Source of the DNA: Lampris incognitus
Lineage: Eukaryota; Chordata; Actinopteri; Lampriformes; Lampridae
Reading direction: 5' to 3'
Length of the DNA stretch: 64,000 nt
Assembly (NCBI RefSeq): GCF_029633865.1
Contig: NC_079219.1
Location: 13,254,137 to 13,318,136, forward strand
Every line of letters starts with the position of its first letter. The first letter of the stretch is position 1. The notes under the pieces were generated by a model. That model did no database searches. It saw only the letters and a list, made by a program, of their open reading frames with translations, and was not told the DNA's origin. Positions 30,494 through 48,702 of this stretch are shown here, piece after piece. The position numbers were made by a program, and so were the translations under genes.

Positions 30494-30933
30494 TGGCGCC
30501 TAGGTAGCGTGGCAGTCTATTTTGTTGCCTACCAACACAGGGATCCTGGTTCGAATCCCCGTGTTACCTCCGGCTTGGTCGGGCGTCCCTACAGACACAA
30601 TTGGCCGTGTCTGCAAGTGGGAAGCCGGATGTGGGTATGTGTCCTGGTCCTGCACTAGCGCCTCCTCCGGTCAGTCGGGGCGCCTGTTCGGGGGGAGGGG
30701 AACTGGGGGGAACAGCATGATCCCCCCACGTGCTATGTTCCCCTGCGAAACTCCTCACTGTCCGGTGAAAAGAAGCAGCTGGCGACTCCAAATGTATCGG
30801 AGGAGGCATGTGGTAGTCTTCAGCCCTCCCTGGATCGGCAGAGGGGGTGGAACAGTGACCGGGACGGTTCGGAAGAGTGGGGTAATTGGCCGGATACAAC
30901 TGGGGAGAAAAAAGGGGGGGAAAATCCACAAAA
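30494..30933 (+). mobile_element. SINE family 1, full-length
   Basis: Complete copy with the tRNA-like head (GCGCCTAGGTAGCGTGGCAG; B-box-like GGTTCGAATCCCC), body and A-rich tail. It is flanked by a perfect 15-bp target duplication AAGTGTAATAATCAT at 30479-30493 and 30934-30948. It served as the reference for joining the split copy at 7421-7654 and 19964-20170. Confidence 0.92.
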
Positions 30934-30948
30934 AAGTGTAATAATCAT

Positions 30949-33067
30949 AATTTGGATTAGTATTCATTCTCTTACTTTGTACTATCACGAGGAGTGAGTG
31001 GGCCCTGCACTCAGAGATAAGGTATGTGAATAAATGTGTGGTGGTGTGTAAATGTGGTGGGCCATGGCAAGGAGAGGTGTTAAGCTCTGAACTTTTAGCT
31101 TGGATATGGAAGACCTTGGATGAGAACAGATATCAGAACAGATTCAAACCACCCTGAGCCACCTTGTACGTTGTACCAAGTGAGAGAGGGAGAGCTCCAA
31201 ACACCTAGTATGACTGAATCTCAGCTAGAATAATTTCTTTTCTTTCTTTTTTTTTGTCTTCATGGGGATCAGTAAATGGTCTCAGAGTGCTTGCCAGAAT
31301 ATTTATGTTTTATTTATGATTTATAATCTTTTTTTTCTGAACTGCTTCAAACTGTCTTGTATGTAACAGTAATAGGGCACCATATACAGGCAGGGGGCTG
31401 ATAGTTGTGAATCCTCATTAAAGAACCGAGGTGAAAATAAGGTCAGTGTCAAACCTTATCAACACACGTCATTCAGATGGAGTTTATCTCATTGAGGCCA
31501 CTATGTGAAGATATATGCACAGCTATGTTTATTATGGTGCTATGCTGTGATACTGTCATGTTTGTCTGTGGGCATTCTGACAATAGGCCCTAATTCTGTT
31601 GCCATGCCGGGCTCACTAACATATTTCCTGACTGGCCGAGGACTGCACACGCTTAACAAAGCATGCCTGCGTAGCACAGGAGATCCTCTGATTCGGATTT
31701 TGGCAGATACTGTCAAAATTCTTGCATGCTTTCTCCGACAACGTTTCTCACAGGACCAGGGTCTGAGAAAACAATTTAACTCACCCAAAACTGGCTCTTG
31801 GGTGACGGTAAAGAAATCTGTGCGTGGGATCAACTTGCCAGAACACCTTGGACACATGCCATAGGCCTAACGTACCAAGATGTTACTTGTAGAATAAGTC
31901 CACGTATTTCAGAAAAGTAGGATAGGTGATTCAGTGGTCCAAATCTGGTAAGGGGATTCCACGTGATTGTGGTAAATCCGGGGAAACGTTGGATGACTGA
32001 GCCTGAGCAACTTTACATCTGATGATATTTTGTAATATAATTTTTTTTCTCGTTTATCATTATCATCATGGCTACAGATGACTGATCAGATGTAAAAGGA
32101 GGGATCTGAAGGGATGAATACTACACATCTTCTTCTTACCACAGTTAGCACATAAATTCTCCTGACCATTCAGTTCAGTTTACTGAACGGTGTGTACATG
32201 TGCTGTGTTTGCATTTGACACATCACAAATTAGAATCAGGATTTCAGACAAGTATTATCAGACCAAGCGATAGGGTAACATGACCCTGAACACACCGTAC
32301 CGTTCAGAGAGACAGTACCACGGACGATAAGCTTGTACCACGTAACCCCGCTCACGAAAGTGGAGTTTTTGTCTTTTCTCTGAACTGATGCACGAACACT
32401 TGGGTCAAGTGCATCAAGTCTCAGTGCTGCTGAAGTTTTTCTCTTGCTCCAAGTACCTTTAATAAGTGCCCGAAGAGCATATTGTGCTTGTCAAAGATCC
32501 AAACATAAACACACACAAACGCACACAAGTGCATCCAAACACACGCAAGCAACCATGTACAGACAGGATAGATGCATACTGTTATTTCTTCCTCTTCTTT
32601 TTGGGTAATTCCAGTCATGTTTAATCACTTTGGCAACACTATACAGGTCTCATTCATGCCAATTAAACAGTAAATACAATAGCATGGCGCTATGGATGTC
32701 CATATTGCATCAGTGTGAATCTTTTTTAAAGGTGTTTCTGTCTGGTGTTTTTTTACCTTTATTAAATTGGCAATGGCTAGTGCGACAGAATGCAGTGGCT
32801 GATGCAAAAAAGCTCCAGTGTCACATTCAAATCCCAAGAACTGTATTATATTCAAACGCATTTCCTTTCACAGGGTATCTAAAAACCCTACATTTTGACT
32901 CAAAGTACCACCCACATAGTCATTCAAATTATAGGGGTAGTCCATTTCCGCACTTAAAATAAGAATGCATCAGACCATTGATGAAAGTAAAGCCCCTGAT
33001 CCATCAACCTCAGTAGTGAGACACGAAGGTGACTCACGAAGGCGCGCTTGATGTTTGACCACTCCGT
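30949..33067. other. Intergenic, no gene recognised
   Basis: Unique-looking AT-rich sequence. The open frames at 31505-31864 (both strands) and 32630-32962 carry no recognisable domain or splice sites. Poly(T) runs lie near 31246 and 32041. Confidence 0.5.
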
Positions 33068-33424
33068 TGGCTTTTGATTTGATTTTGATATACTTTATTA
33101 ATCCCTGTTGGGAAATTACGCTCTGCATTTAACCCATTCTAGCTATGTAGCTAGGACGAGCGGGCAGCCGCCGTGGAGCGCCCGGGGACCAGCTCGTCTT
33201 GCCTTTGCCTCAGTCAGGGGTACAGACAGGAGTATTAACCCTAACATGTATGTTTTATGATGGTGGGGGAAACCGGAGCACCTGCAGAAAACCCACCGCT
33301 GACACGGGGAGAACATGTAATCTCCACACAGAGGAGGACCCCCAAGGTTGGACAACCCCAGGATTCGAACCGAGGACCTTCTTGCTGTGAGGAGACAGCG
33401 CTAACCACTGCACCACTGTGCTGC
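33068..33424 (-). mobile_element. SINE family 2-like copy (reverse)
   Basis: On the minus strand it starts GGCAGCACAGTGGTGCAGTG with a B-box-like GGTTCGAATCC and continues into CAACCTTGGGGGTCCTCC and the GGTTTCCCCCACC region. Its 3' part differs from the other family 2 copies (GGGATTAATAAAGTATATC tail at 33090-33110), so it may be a subfamily with a different tail. It lacks the internal (AC)n array. Confidence 0.7.
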
Positions 33425-34400
33425 CAAACTCCATTGGCGTTGATGCATATGGTGAAAGGCCTCTTAACCTTTTTTATTGCTGATGTAAAGGATCCACTGT
33501 TAGAAGGACTTCGAGAGTCATCAGAAATTCCCCAGATCAATTAATTGGAAATATAAATGCCTCTCCCTTCACGTGCCACGTCCATACAAAGTGAAAAATA
33601 CAATCCTTCAGAACAGCATGCCTCAAAGGTCAGCATACGTATCTGCTTATCTGAAAAATTCATTTGAAATGTTGGTGTTTTTCACCATGTTTTACAATGG
33701 ATTTTCCTTATGAAACCATATCAAGCGATGATAGGCCTGCCTGTAGAAATGTACAAAATAGCATTCAAACTCATGTCTTCACATCTTACACGACAACAGT
33801 GTATGTGCAGTAACTGAGAAATATGGAGTAATGTTCTCATTCCAAGTCAGAACAATATGGTTCAATTATATGGATTTAACATTTAATATATTATCTATTA
33901 TTCATATTGTGTTGTGACTCCTCTCCCTGTCAAAACTATGAAATATGAAATTCATGGTTATTCCATATTTGGACGTTTGGGGAAAGGCCCCAAAATGTGG
34001 AAAGAGTTAATTTGCTATTATTCCCATTTAATGAATCTTATCCCTGCAATTCACCATACATCATTGCTTGTTATTTAAAAAGGCTGGTATTGTTGATCAT
34101 GCCGAAATGGCACAAACAAGGATTAGTTGTTGCGGATGCTTATTAAGGCCTTATTCCAAACACCCACTTAAGTGTCCTGACTTTCTAGAGTGAGGGAAAA
34201 AATAATGATAGCATGGATGACTAAAGTAGAACAAAGTTATTTTTCACAAACTGAGTTTGACAGACTGCCCTTTGGTGGATGGTTCAGTGGCCACACACAC
34301 ACTCACACACACACACACACAGCAGATCTTTTTCACTTTGTTTTGCAATAGCAAAGGCCTGTATCGTTCTTATTTTAGCTTTATTCTGTTCAACCTAAAC
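33425..34400. other. Intergenic, no gene recognised
   Basis: AT-rich, no exon recognised. A short (CA)n run lies at 34291-34320. A CAACCTAA target duplication (34391-34398) marks the start of the next SINE. Confidence 0.5.
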
Positions 34401-34521
34401 ATCCATCCATCCATCCATCCCTTATCCGAACCGCTTATCCTGCTCTCAGGGTCGCTGGAGCCTATCCCAGCAGTCATTGGGCGGCAGGCAGGGAGACACC
34501 CTGGACAGGTCGCCAGGCCAT

Positions 34522-34531
34522 CACACACACA

Positions 34532-34626
<95 letters not shown>
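34522..34626 (+). repeat. (AC)n microsatellite within the SINE
   Basis: About 50 AC units with one AA interruption near the start, at the internal position where other family 2 copies also carry AC repeats. Confidence 0.95.
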
Positions 34627-34630
<4 letters not shown>

Positions 34631-34659
34631 CTAGGGACAATTTAGTATGGCTGATTCGA

Positions 34660-34885
34660 CCTGTTTTACCCTGTCGGGTTTTGTCTGTGCTGCGGTAGTG
34701 CAGTATAGATAGGGTGTTATGTGCACCATGCTTGTTGATATATTTTGTTCTTATTTCTATTTATTTTATCTTTTATTTCTATTTGTTTCTGTTTTTCTTG
34801 TTGTCTTGTTAGTTTTTTCTTATCAGAGCATGAGTGTCTGTAATAGAGCTCAGTTTCCTCTCGGGGATGAATAAAGTATTTTGAT
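34660..34885 (+). mobile_element. LINE 3' UTR inserted in the SINE
   Basis: Matches the 3' UTR of the LINE at 4343-5065: GTGCTGCGGTAGTGCAGTAT, ATAGGGTGTTATG and the GGGGATGAATAAAGTATT tail. It is flanked by CTGATTC on both sides (about 34653-34659 and 34886-34892), which may be a target duplication or part of the TTCTGA tail. Confidence 0.75.
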
Positions 34886-35088
34886 TCTGATTCACCTGAC
34901 CTACATGTCTTTGGACTGTGGGAGGAAACCGGAGCACCCGGAAGAAACCCACACAGACCATCCAAACTCCACACAGAGGACGAATCGGGACACCCCTCAA
35001 GGTTGGACTTCCCCGGGACTCGAACCCAGGACCTTCTTGCTTTGAGGCGACCTCTCTAACCACTGCGCCACCGTGCCACCCAACCTAA

Positions 35089-36060
35089 CTATCATTGGAG
35101 CCAAAACGACGACCACACTATCAGACACCCTTTACTCTCTGTACTTCTTTTAGCAACCCCACCAATCTTCCTATGTCGAAACGTGTCCCTGGCTTTGAGT
35201 GTGTTTATTGTGTGACTGTTGTGACTGGGCCGAGTAGCCAAATCGAATCACTGGTATTCCTTATATGTATTTGGAAAATAAAAATTATAAGTATTCTGAT
35301 TATTTCAGGTAGAAATCAAGAATAGCTTAAAATCTCCAAAAAATATCACGTTTATTTTGATAAATTCCCAAAAGTGTTAACTTATTCACATTTTTTGACA
35401 ATTTCCAGCACGTATAACAGCAATATGTACAGAGCAAATGAAAACAAAAAGTCCCCACTAGTTGTCAGAAAGGTTGCTCAATAATACCAAAACAAAGTGA
35501 AACTCTTCCAGTATATACCTGTACTTAAAATGCTAAGAGAAATGATGATAAATGATAAATTCATGATTCAGACGTCATTTAATGACGCGTTGATAATGTA
35601 AGTTATGATTTTATGAGTGTTTTTGCGGAGGCTGTTCAGTTCTAGTGAATGTTTTTGGTTTGTTTCAAGCTAAAAACACACTTTGGCCTTTCTTCGTGAC
35701 AGCACTGTCACCGCCATTACGTTACATCCATTATGGCCATCGTTTCAGTTTCCTGTGTTGAAATCTGAGTGCAGTGCTCCAAAGTGACCGACCCGGGTTC
35801 CAACACAGTGACGATGACAGTGGAGCCTTAAAACGAGAGCTCCTGTAATCGTAAAGGTACAACATGTGAAGGCATACCCCGCCACTGCCACGTAGGGCTG
35901 CGACTACAGGGCTGACTGACATGGTGTATCTACGCCAACACTGGTGATCGAGACAACCGAAACCCAGATAGCAAAATTGCTGTGGCCCCAGACCCATCCC
36001 ACACCGACACTTTCATCCGGCCCACATACCACGTGGAATGATGGTGCTTGGGCTGTCTGC
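35089..36060. other. Intergenic, no gene recognised
   Basis: AT-rich sequence; open frames here have no recognisable domain. Confidence 0.5.
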
Positions 36061-36064
36061 TGCT

Positions 36065-36385
36065 GTTTGCCAGATCTGGGCCAGAACCAAGCCATAGCAA
36101 TGCCGCATGTGCCACATATTTGCCAAAGGTGGCCTGTATTTGTTTTGTGATATTTGGGCCATATTCACCATTTACCACACGGGCCACTTCAGGTCACATC
36201 CAGATTACATGTTGCCGAGAGCACCGCATCTTTGCCAGAAAAAGGCCCACATTTGATTTGTCATATTTGAGCCATATTTGCTATTATACATGTGGACCAC
36301 TTCAGGCTCACGTCCATTTTGTCAGGGCCAGAAGAAGGCCATCAGTGCCGCATCATTGCCTGAAGTGGCCCACATCCAGAAGCCT
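36065..36385. repeat. Degenerate tandem repeat, ~113-bp period
   Basis: Two full copies and part of a third of a unit with TTTGCCA, GTGATATTTGGGCCATATT and GGGCCACTTCAGG elements (about 36119-36193, 36232-36307 and from 36325). The copies are diverged. It resembles non-coding repeats of DNA transposons common in fish; the family is not assigned. Confidence 0.6.
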
Positions 36386-37117
36386 CAAAAGGAAGCGAAA
36401 GTGATCCGGCATTGGCTGGTTTTCCTCATTCGAAAGTAATAACCAAGTCTGAACCAAGACAACAGCAGAAGTGGGATGGACAGCCTTTGTGTGCATGGGT
36501 TTCGGTTTTGACCTCTAAAGTCTCTGACATGATCATATTCTAAGGCTGCGTGTCAGAAACAAACATAATTATAGTCTCCTATGCCGGTCCCTAATCAGAA
36601 CTTACAAGCGAGGCCATGTAGTAAGTCTGACATCATCTGAAGCAGAATCCTGAGCAGTGCATTTGGTCCTTACATCCAAGTCCTTCATATATTTCCGTTT
36701 GAATGTGCAAGTGCAACGATGTCTCCCAGTCAAACACAGATCTAAATAACATTATTTTCCCATATATAGCAGTAACATGTTCATTTCTTTATCAACAATA
36801 CTATGTGCCACAGGCATTAGGCGGTTACTGTCCAGGTCCACAACATAAATAAAACAGATATTATCCCTTTTACAAATATCACGAGGAATATTTGTTTCCT
36901 CCTTCCTATTTACCAACTTCCGGAGCTGCATGGCGAGCCCCCTCGGTGAAGAACGGTTGTCGTTCCACACAACAAAATAAATAAATTAAGAAGAAATTAA
37001 AGAAATACACCAAACAGAATAAGACACACAATGACATTCAAATATATTAACATTTTTGTCCTTCAGTTTTCCTTGCCCAGTTGTCTTCCGAGACGACACT
37101 CCCTGGAGTTGGTGAAC
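36386..37117. other. Downstream flank / 3' UTR side of has1
   Basis: No coding sequence. On the minus strand this is the region after the has1 stop codon, so part of it should be 3' UTR; no polyadenylation signal was assigned. Confidence 0.5.
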
Positions 37118-39270
37118 CTACACGTTCACGTGGTAAACTTTAGAACGGCTCCTGCATGCCCTGCGAAACCACACCCAGTAGAGCGAGATCATCAGGAGCC
37201 AGTAGCACGTGTACGCTGCACAGCCAAAGGTAAGAAACTTGATTTCCAGTATCTTTGCTGGAATGAACCATCTCTCTTTGCTCTCTTTGTAAATTGTATA
37301 ATACAGGCCACCTAACAAAATAGCCGCCCACACTGACAGAGGAAGTAGGGGTATATAGTTTCCCACCATCTTGCGCCTGCCTGAGGTCCCCCAACTGCTT
37401 TTGTTCATGGTGAGAATGGCAAAGTACTTGGCAGGCAGCAGGCTGGTCATGTACAGGACGGAATAGAGGGACATAAACACCATGATCATGTCTCTGCGTA
37501 TGATGCACGCATACAGTGCTTTCACCAGTCCAATCAGCTGGATGCAACACAGCACCCAGAGGATGTCCCACAAGGTGCCTGTCCAAAATAGCATGATGAC
37601 CGTGGCTGTTACGAAAAAGGGGAACACGCCAGAAACAATGGACTCGTAAGTCATCCAGAGGTGGTGCTTGTGCCACCACATTGCGTTGTACAGCCACTCA
37701 CGGAAGTAGGATTTTGTCCAGCGGGTCTGCTGGTTAAGCCAGCGCAGGAACTGGGCAGGCGTTTCTGTGTAGCACTTCGACCGGGCTGTATATCTGAAAT
37801 AAGTAATTACAAGAATAATGATATTACATAATGAGTAATGTGCAATACAAGGCAGTTGCATGACACACTAAAGAGTTTCACTACAATGGCGGAAAAGCTG
37901 CTTACTTTGTGGCGTAGCCCATGCTCAGCATACGGTTGGTGAGATGCCTGTCGTCACCAAACGTGCAGTGAGTCCCAAGGAACTTCTGATTGTACCAAGA
38001 CTCCAGAAACTGCTGAAGCAGGTCGTTCCTGTACAGACCTGTGATACAAAAAGCACATAAAGAATTATATATAACCAAGCTGCAATAGTTTATCACCGAC
38101 ATTATTGCCGATCACTGTGCACGGCTTGAAATGTGTTTATGTACGTAGCCTCCTCCTTACCCAGAGGGCCGCTAATGCAGGACACGCAGTCAAAGAAGGA
38201 CTGGCAGGACCTTTCGATGTTGAAGGCCATATAGTATCTTAGACTGCTCATGAAGCTGATGTAGGACTCTTTCATGTTGAGGATCATCACATCTCCTCCC
38301 ACTGCGCCGTACTTGGGATTACTCTCCAGTACCTTACACAGTTCTACTGTGGCTAGAGAGTCTAGCTTTGTATCCGAGTCACACACCTGGCAATGAAGAG
38401 AGAGGGGTAAGGCCGTCAGGGATAACTGGCATACAGTAACAAACGAACGTCATATTCACATCCTATTGGCTGTGGTGATATTTTGAGTAATTGCAGACCA
38501 ATCATTACATTTAGGTTTCTATGAATCTATATGGCTGAAAAAGATGTCACAATTGCACGTGTGAGAGGCTTCTACTAGAATAAACTCACCTGTATGTAGT
38601 CAACTGAGGGGCCGAGTGCTTTAAAGGCTGTGTACATCACCTCCCTCTTGCCACCCCACTTCTGCATGATGCACACACATCTCTTGCTCCTGATCAGACG
38701 CTCCACCTCTGCTCTTTGCGGATCCTCTCCAACCACAAAACCAGCTGTACCTGTCGCTCCAGGCGCTTCCTTCAGCGGCTTGCTGGGGTCCCATGTATGG
38801 TAGTTGTTCTGCCACACATAACAGCCAGGGTCTTGGTCAGCAAACACCTCTCTGAACATCTCTAGCATGTAGAGGTCTTCTTCCGTGTTCCCGTCTATCA
38901 CCATGATGATGCGCATGAGCTCTGGCGGATACTTGAGGGCCTTGACAGAGCTGAGGCACTCCCTGAGGTAGACAGGGTCCTCCTGGTAGGCGGAGATAGT
39001 GAAGCCGATGGTCTTGGTGAAGGAGCAGGGTTGTGCGCGGGCTTTCATTCGCCGGTGTTCCGCAAAGGCGAAGAAGCTCTGGACCAGCACGTGCAGTCCC
39101 AGCAGCAGTCCATAAAAGCCAAACGAGACAATGCCGTACGTGGTTGTCGCCAGTTGGAAACCTTTGACGTAGGCCCATACCATCACCCCTAGCACCACAA
39201 GAGCAAAGAGGAAAGTGAAGAGCGCACGGACTACTGAGCCCAACCTCCTGAGTAATGGCTTCAGCTCCAT
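37118..39270 (-). CDS. has1: Hyaluronan synthase 1
   Basis: Four coding exons on the minus strand: 39270-38590, 38386-38161, 38038-37906 and 37793-37118, each with GT donor and AG acceptor. They join in frame to 571 aa, the size of vertebrate Has1. The enzyme sits in the plasma membrane, polymerises UDP-GlcNAc and UDP-GlcA into hyaluronan and exports it. Two N-terminal membrane segments are followed by a family 2 glycosyltransferase domain with [42 protein letters not shown] (residues 229-232), GDDRHLTNR (330-338) and QQTRW (368-372), then C-terminal membrane segments. Segments such as [30 protein letters not shown] and GWGTSGRRK-like [19 protein letters not shown] favour Has1 over Has2 or Has3. 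A splice acceptor at 39285 leaves 14 nt of 5' UTR, so a non-coding first exon lies upstream. All key motifs are intact. Confidence 0.95.
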
Positions 39271-39284
39271 CTCTTTTTCTTTAC

Positions 39285-41990
<2,706 letters not shown>

Positions 41991-42036
41991 GTTTGTTTGT
42001 TTGTTTGTTTGTTTGTTTGTTTGTTTGTTTGTTTTT
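41991..42036 (+). repeat. (TTTG)n microsatellite
   Basis: About 11 units of TTTG/GTTT. Confidence 0.95.
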
Positions 42037-42325
42037 GTTTTTTGGTCATTAGAGATTTGCCAATAATTCATACAGAGTAAATCACACCGCAACTGTGTAT
42101 CAGGAGTATTGATTTAAAATGGTGATCAAACATCTTGACTGCCCGGTTATATGAAAACAGCGTATATTTGCCAGCCAATCATAACAGAAATGTTTGCTCA
42201 GACTGTGGTCTGAAAACATATACTAACTGGGTCTTCCCTGAAAACTGTTGCATTTCAGACAGACTTCAAGTGATTTTTGGAACCAGATTGTCTTTAAGTT
42301 TCTTTTCTTTCTGTCTTGTCATACC

Positions 42326-42396
42326 ATCCATTCCATCCATTTTCCGAACCGCTTATCCATCCTGCTCTCAGGGTCACGGGGGATGCTGGAGCCTAT
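42326..42396 (+). mobile_element. SINE family 2 terminal scrap
   Basis: CCATCCATTTTCCGAACCGC followed by TGCTCTCAGGGTCACGGGG and GATGCTGGAGCCTATC, the tail-proximal end of family 2 in reverse. Truncated afterwards. Confidence 0.7.
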
Positions 42397-42921
42397 CACA
42401 CCAATATGATTATATTCCCCCCTCATGCAGTCACTGCTGAACCACAAGAGGGAGCTACATCTATTTCTTTCACAAACAGGATGTCACACTTTGTCCTCAC
42501 GGTCTCATTCACAATTGTGCTTTCTCAAGTGAGGCGTTATCATACTGTTAGGAAGTGGATTTTCTCACGGGAGGATGGGGGTGGGGGTCGAGACTCTTTG
42601 GAGAAGTAAAACCATTCAAAATCTGATCACAGACAGCTGTGATCAGATTTTGACCGATCCTCGACCGCTATGTGAGGCTATGAGAGTACCAAAAAAAATC
42701 CCTAGAATAATATAGTATAATATAATAACAAAATACATGCCAAACTGATGAAGTTTCTGAAGTGGTTTTACAGAATGAGTGATATTCCTTCAGCAATATG
42801 TTCACAAACCAGCGATAAAACCACAACGTACACCCAGTATGTGGCACTTTGAGCTTTATGGATGCTGCATATTCACACATGAATTCTCCCAGTTCTTCTC
42901 TGAACCGCACGTAGGGACTCC

Positions 42922-45616
<2,695 letters not shown>

Positions 45617-46448
45617 GCTTTCTGTCCGTCTGTCCGTCTGTCCGTGTGGTGGGCAGGATCAGTGTGTCCTCAGGCTCTATTTTCTACGCATATCGGTCCC
45701 CTTATCGGCTCGCTCTCAAGGCCTTCTGTCGTCAGGTGTGCAACTCAAATAGTGACGCCTTGGAAAACATGTGTTACGTTTCCCCCAGCATATCAGCTTT
45801 TAACGTATATATAAAACCAAATCATGTCTTTGGGGTGAGGAGTCTGGTGGCTTTTATTTGTCTAAAGAACCCCCCCCCCCCGCAACAAAAAAACGTCAGA
45901 GAAGTTGTTTAGGTTTTGAATGGTTTAATTCAATATGCAGTTCAGCGGTGCGTAGATCACAGGCGACTACAGCTTGGATGAAAGATTTATTTGACTGCCA
46001 GGCTTCGCCGGTTGGAATTTCCTCTTTGAACAGTTTCCTTCTCTTCAGTATGCATTTAATTAGCATACATATGTCCATCCCCATTTGCTTTCTATATTTA
46101 AGCAGCTCTTGTGCTTGTCTCAGTAATTTCTCTGCCTCGAAGCGGAATCGGGAAATTGTACATGGTGGCCAAAGCATATTCGTCCCTCAAAATAAATCAG
46201 AGTATGTACAATAGTTCCTCTGACGCTGACACTTCTTTTTTGTGTGTGTTACTGAAACTGCATGGGAAGTCAGTTCCTCAACCTGCTCTTATTTTTGGGG
46301 TCAACATTAGTTAACGCTATGTCACTTGCGTGTTACTTCGCATATGAGGCTGTTGAGCAAGACGGCGTGACACATGAGCATAGCTCATGAGGTCAGAGAC
46401 TCTGAGTTAAATGCTGAGATAAGAGTATGTCACAACTGTGTCATTTGT

Positions 46449-46506
<58 letters not shown>

Positions 46507-47920
46507 GGAGACCAGATAGACATGAGAATTTGTGTTGCACTGGTGGCAGTTCACAGGATTTCCAGTGTAAGCAGCTGAACTGTGAGTGAAATGAGTTAAT
46601 ATGTCAAGCTGAGTGAATACCTGCAGCCTGGGCAGATTAGATAAAGCTGGTGATGTCAGGGTAATTCAACGCTGTCAAGAAATTTGCTCAGGGTGACACT
46701 GACATAGGTCTCATCCCTGGGCCGTCCAGCATACTAACAGGGAAATATTAAGGAATTAAGGAGGGATGTTACAGATTTACAGATCAAGTGTGGGGGTGGG
46801 AGTGAGACGTAAGCAAAAGCATTCTTCTCAGTGAAAGTAATGCAGAAAGGGAAAACTTGCCTTAACTAGCGAGACTGCAGAAAGTGACCAGCTGCCTGGA
46901 TACTGTTGTTTAAAAAAAAAAGCAACATTTTCACTGAGCACAAATATCCCCTGAGGGAAAGATGCCGAAAGAGAATTGTCGAGCAATTTATTTTTGCTCT
47001 TTGATAGCGCAGTTTTGTGTGCAAATCGCTCCAAATCGAAAAACCTGTGAAGCAGAGCCTCTAATTTGTGGTGCCATCAAAAGATAATTTCTGGAACTGT
47101 TCCAAAGCTGCGAGAGAGACGTTTTGGGTTTCGTTTGAGTTTGAACTTTTGGATGAAAAAAAAGAAGAAGCCGTATTAGCAACTGTAAAACTTGCATTGC
47201 TCTGGCTTCAGCCCTCTGCACTATTAGTTTCCCATGTGTTATTGAGTAGCTCAAAGACGATGTCAGTTGATTTGATTTTATTCATCTATTCGCCAATTTT
47301 ATTCACTGTTCACTTAAAGAGGCTTGTTGGGGAAATGTATTAAGCAAAAGCATATTTCTCCCTTAAATAAAACACATGCAAGGTTGTGAAATACATTCCA
47401 GTTCCACATTCCTGAAATAGCACAATATCGTGATATATGTTATAGTCTCATGTGTTGTTGTGCATATACATAAATTATTTGCCTTGTGAAGCAAAAATCC
47501 CCTTTCCCCTGGCTTGCTGGTGGAGGTATTGATTTAAACAAGAAATAGGCACGCGTGCAGTTTGGAAATTACAGCCATACGTTTCTCTGCCGAGTCAGTG
47601 TTTCAGGCAGGAGCTAAGCGGTACTGAGAGGCACCGGACTGCTGCATTACTCATGTATGAGCCAAGGTGTTTATCAGTACCAGACAGGAAAACATTTAAA
47701 TGTGAGGGTGCATTTAACCAAACCCTGTTATTATGCAGTTAAGTCTAAAATATAACGCATTCCCATCCAGCAGAGGCAAGTTCTCCCCTCCTCATTACTG
47801 TGTGGGATAGAACCTATCTTACGAGTTAAGAAGACGCCTCTCTGATTCCTCCTCGAGAGCGCGTATCACTCCTTGGATATTATGATAACAATTAAGTTTA
47901 TGAGGTATAGCGCTTTCAAA
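45617..47920. other. Intergenic, upstream of the protease gene
   Basis: Just above 45617 there is a (GTCC)n-like stretch (45622-45645), in the 5' UTR or promoter of the protease. A (TA)n lies at 46454-46502. A 93-aa minus-strand open frame at 45896-46177 has no recognised domain. No other gene seen. Confidence 0.45.
46454..46502 (+). repeat. (TA)n microsatellite
   Basis: About 24 uninterrupted TA units. Confidence 0.95.
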
Positions 47921-48349
47921 AGTAGGGGAGACTGGGGACGGCTGCAACAAGGGGCGGGTCGCAACGGTCTTATTCCTCCAATCAGAAACACGCAAGAGTG
48001 ATGACACCCATACACGCGCTCAATTGGACCCGCCCCCCAACAAGAAGACAGGAAAACGTTCAGCATCTGCTGCTGCTGCATTTGTTAAAAAACAAAACAA
48101 CAACAAAAAAACAACAAAAAAAACTAAAAACTTGTTTTGGAGGTATGAAAGTAATTTTTTTCCCCCATGAGCTGTATTTTGGACATACTGTCCTGACCTT
48201 TTGTATGAATTAATCAAAACTTAGTTTAAGTCATTGTTCTGTAGACTTCTAAGTGACAGGGTTAGCATGTGTCAAGTCTGTCTAGCTAGCACATGATTGC
48301 CTGTCATGGCTGATAGGGTTGGGTTAAGCAGCCAGATCACACAGTAGTA

Positions 48350-48497
48350 TTTTTCAACACATACAAGTCAAGTCATTGTGGGGGTATATAAAATGATAGT
48401 TCACCCAAATACTAATTTGTATTGCTTTTTCAACATACACAAGTCATTGTGAGGTAAATTCAAGGAAAGTTCACCCAAAAACAAAGTTGTATTGCAA
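48350..48497 (+). repeat. ~75-bp tandem duplication
   Basis: Two diverged copies of a unit with TTTTTCAACA, AAGTCATTGTG, AGTTCACCCAAA and TTGTATTGC, within the pogo-like element. Confidence 0.7.
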
Positions 48498-48702
48498 AAA
48501 AAGATTGTGTTATGACGTATGCATTTGTACACGCACACGTCATTGTGATGAATATAATCACTGGCGTTAATAATGTAACGGCGCAGTTATTTCATTACTT
48601 TGTAATAACGTCTTATTATTTTAATGGTCCATTAGCAAGCCATTGCTGTTTGTCATACAGTGAGTAAGCAATATTAAAGTAGAAATTGTATTCTGTTTTT
48701 CA

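Larger units (their letters stand above)
34401..35080 (-). mobile_element. SINE family 2 (reverse), interrupted by a LINE end
   Basis: Full copy in reverse, flanked by CAACCTAA (34391-34398 and 35081-35088). It contains a roughly 100-bp (AC)n array at 34522-34626. A LINE 3' end is inserted at 34660-34885. Its tRNA-like head is at 35080, reading GGTGGCACGGTGGCGCAGTG on the minus strand. Confidence 0.85.

Noticed and set aside
34370-34698. Open frames encoding poly Thr-His or Cys-Val
   Set aside because: They are translations of AC/GT repeats; the same applies at 44073-44488, 56380-57109 and 59246-59663.
45896-46177. 93-aa minus-strand frame as a possible exon
   Set aside because: No recognised domain, no convincing splice sites and AT-rich surroundings; not distinguishable from chance.
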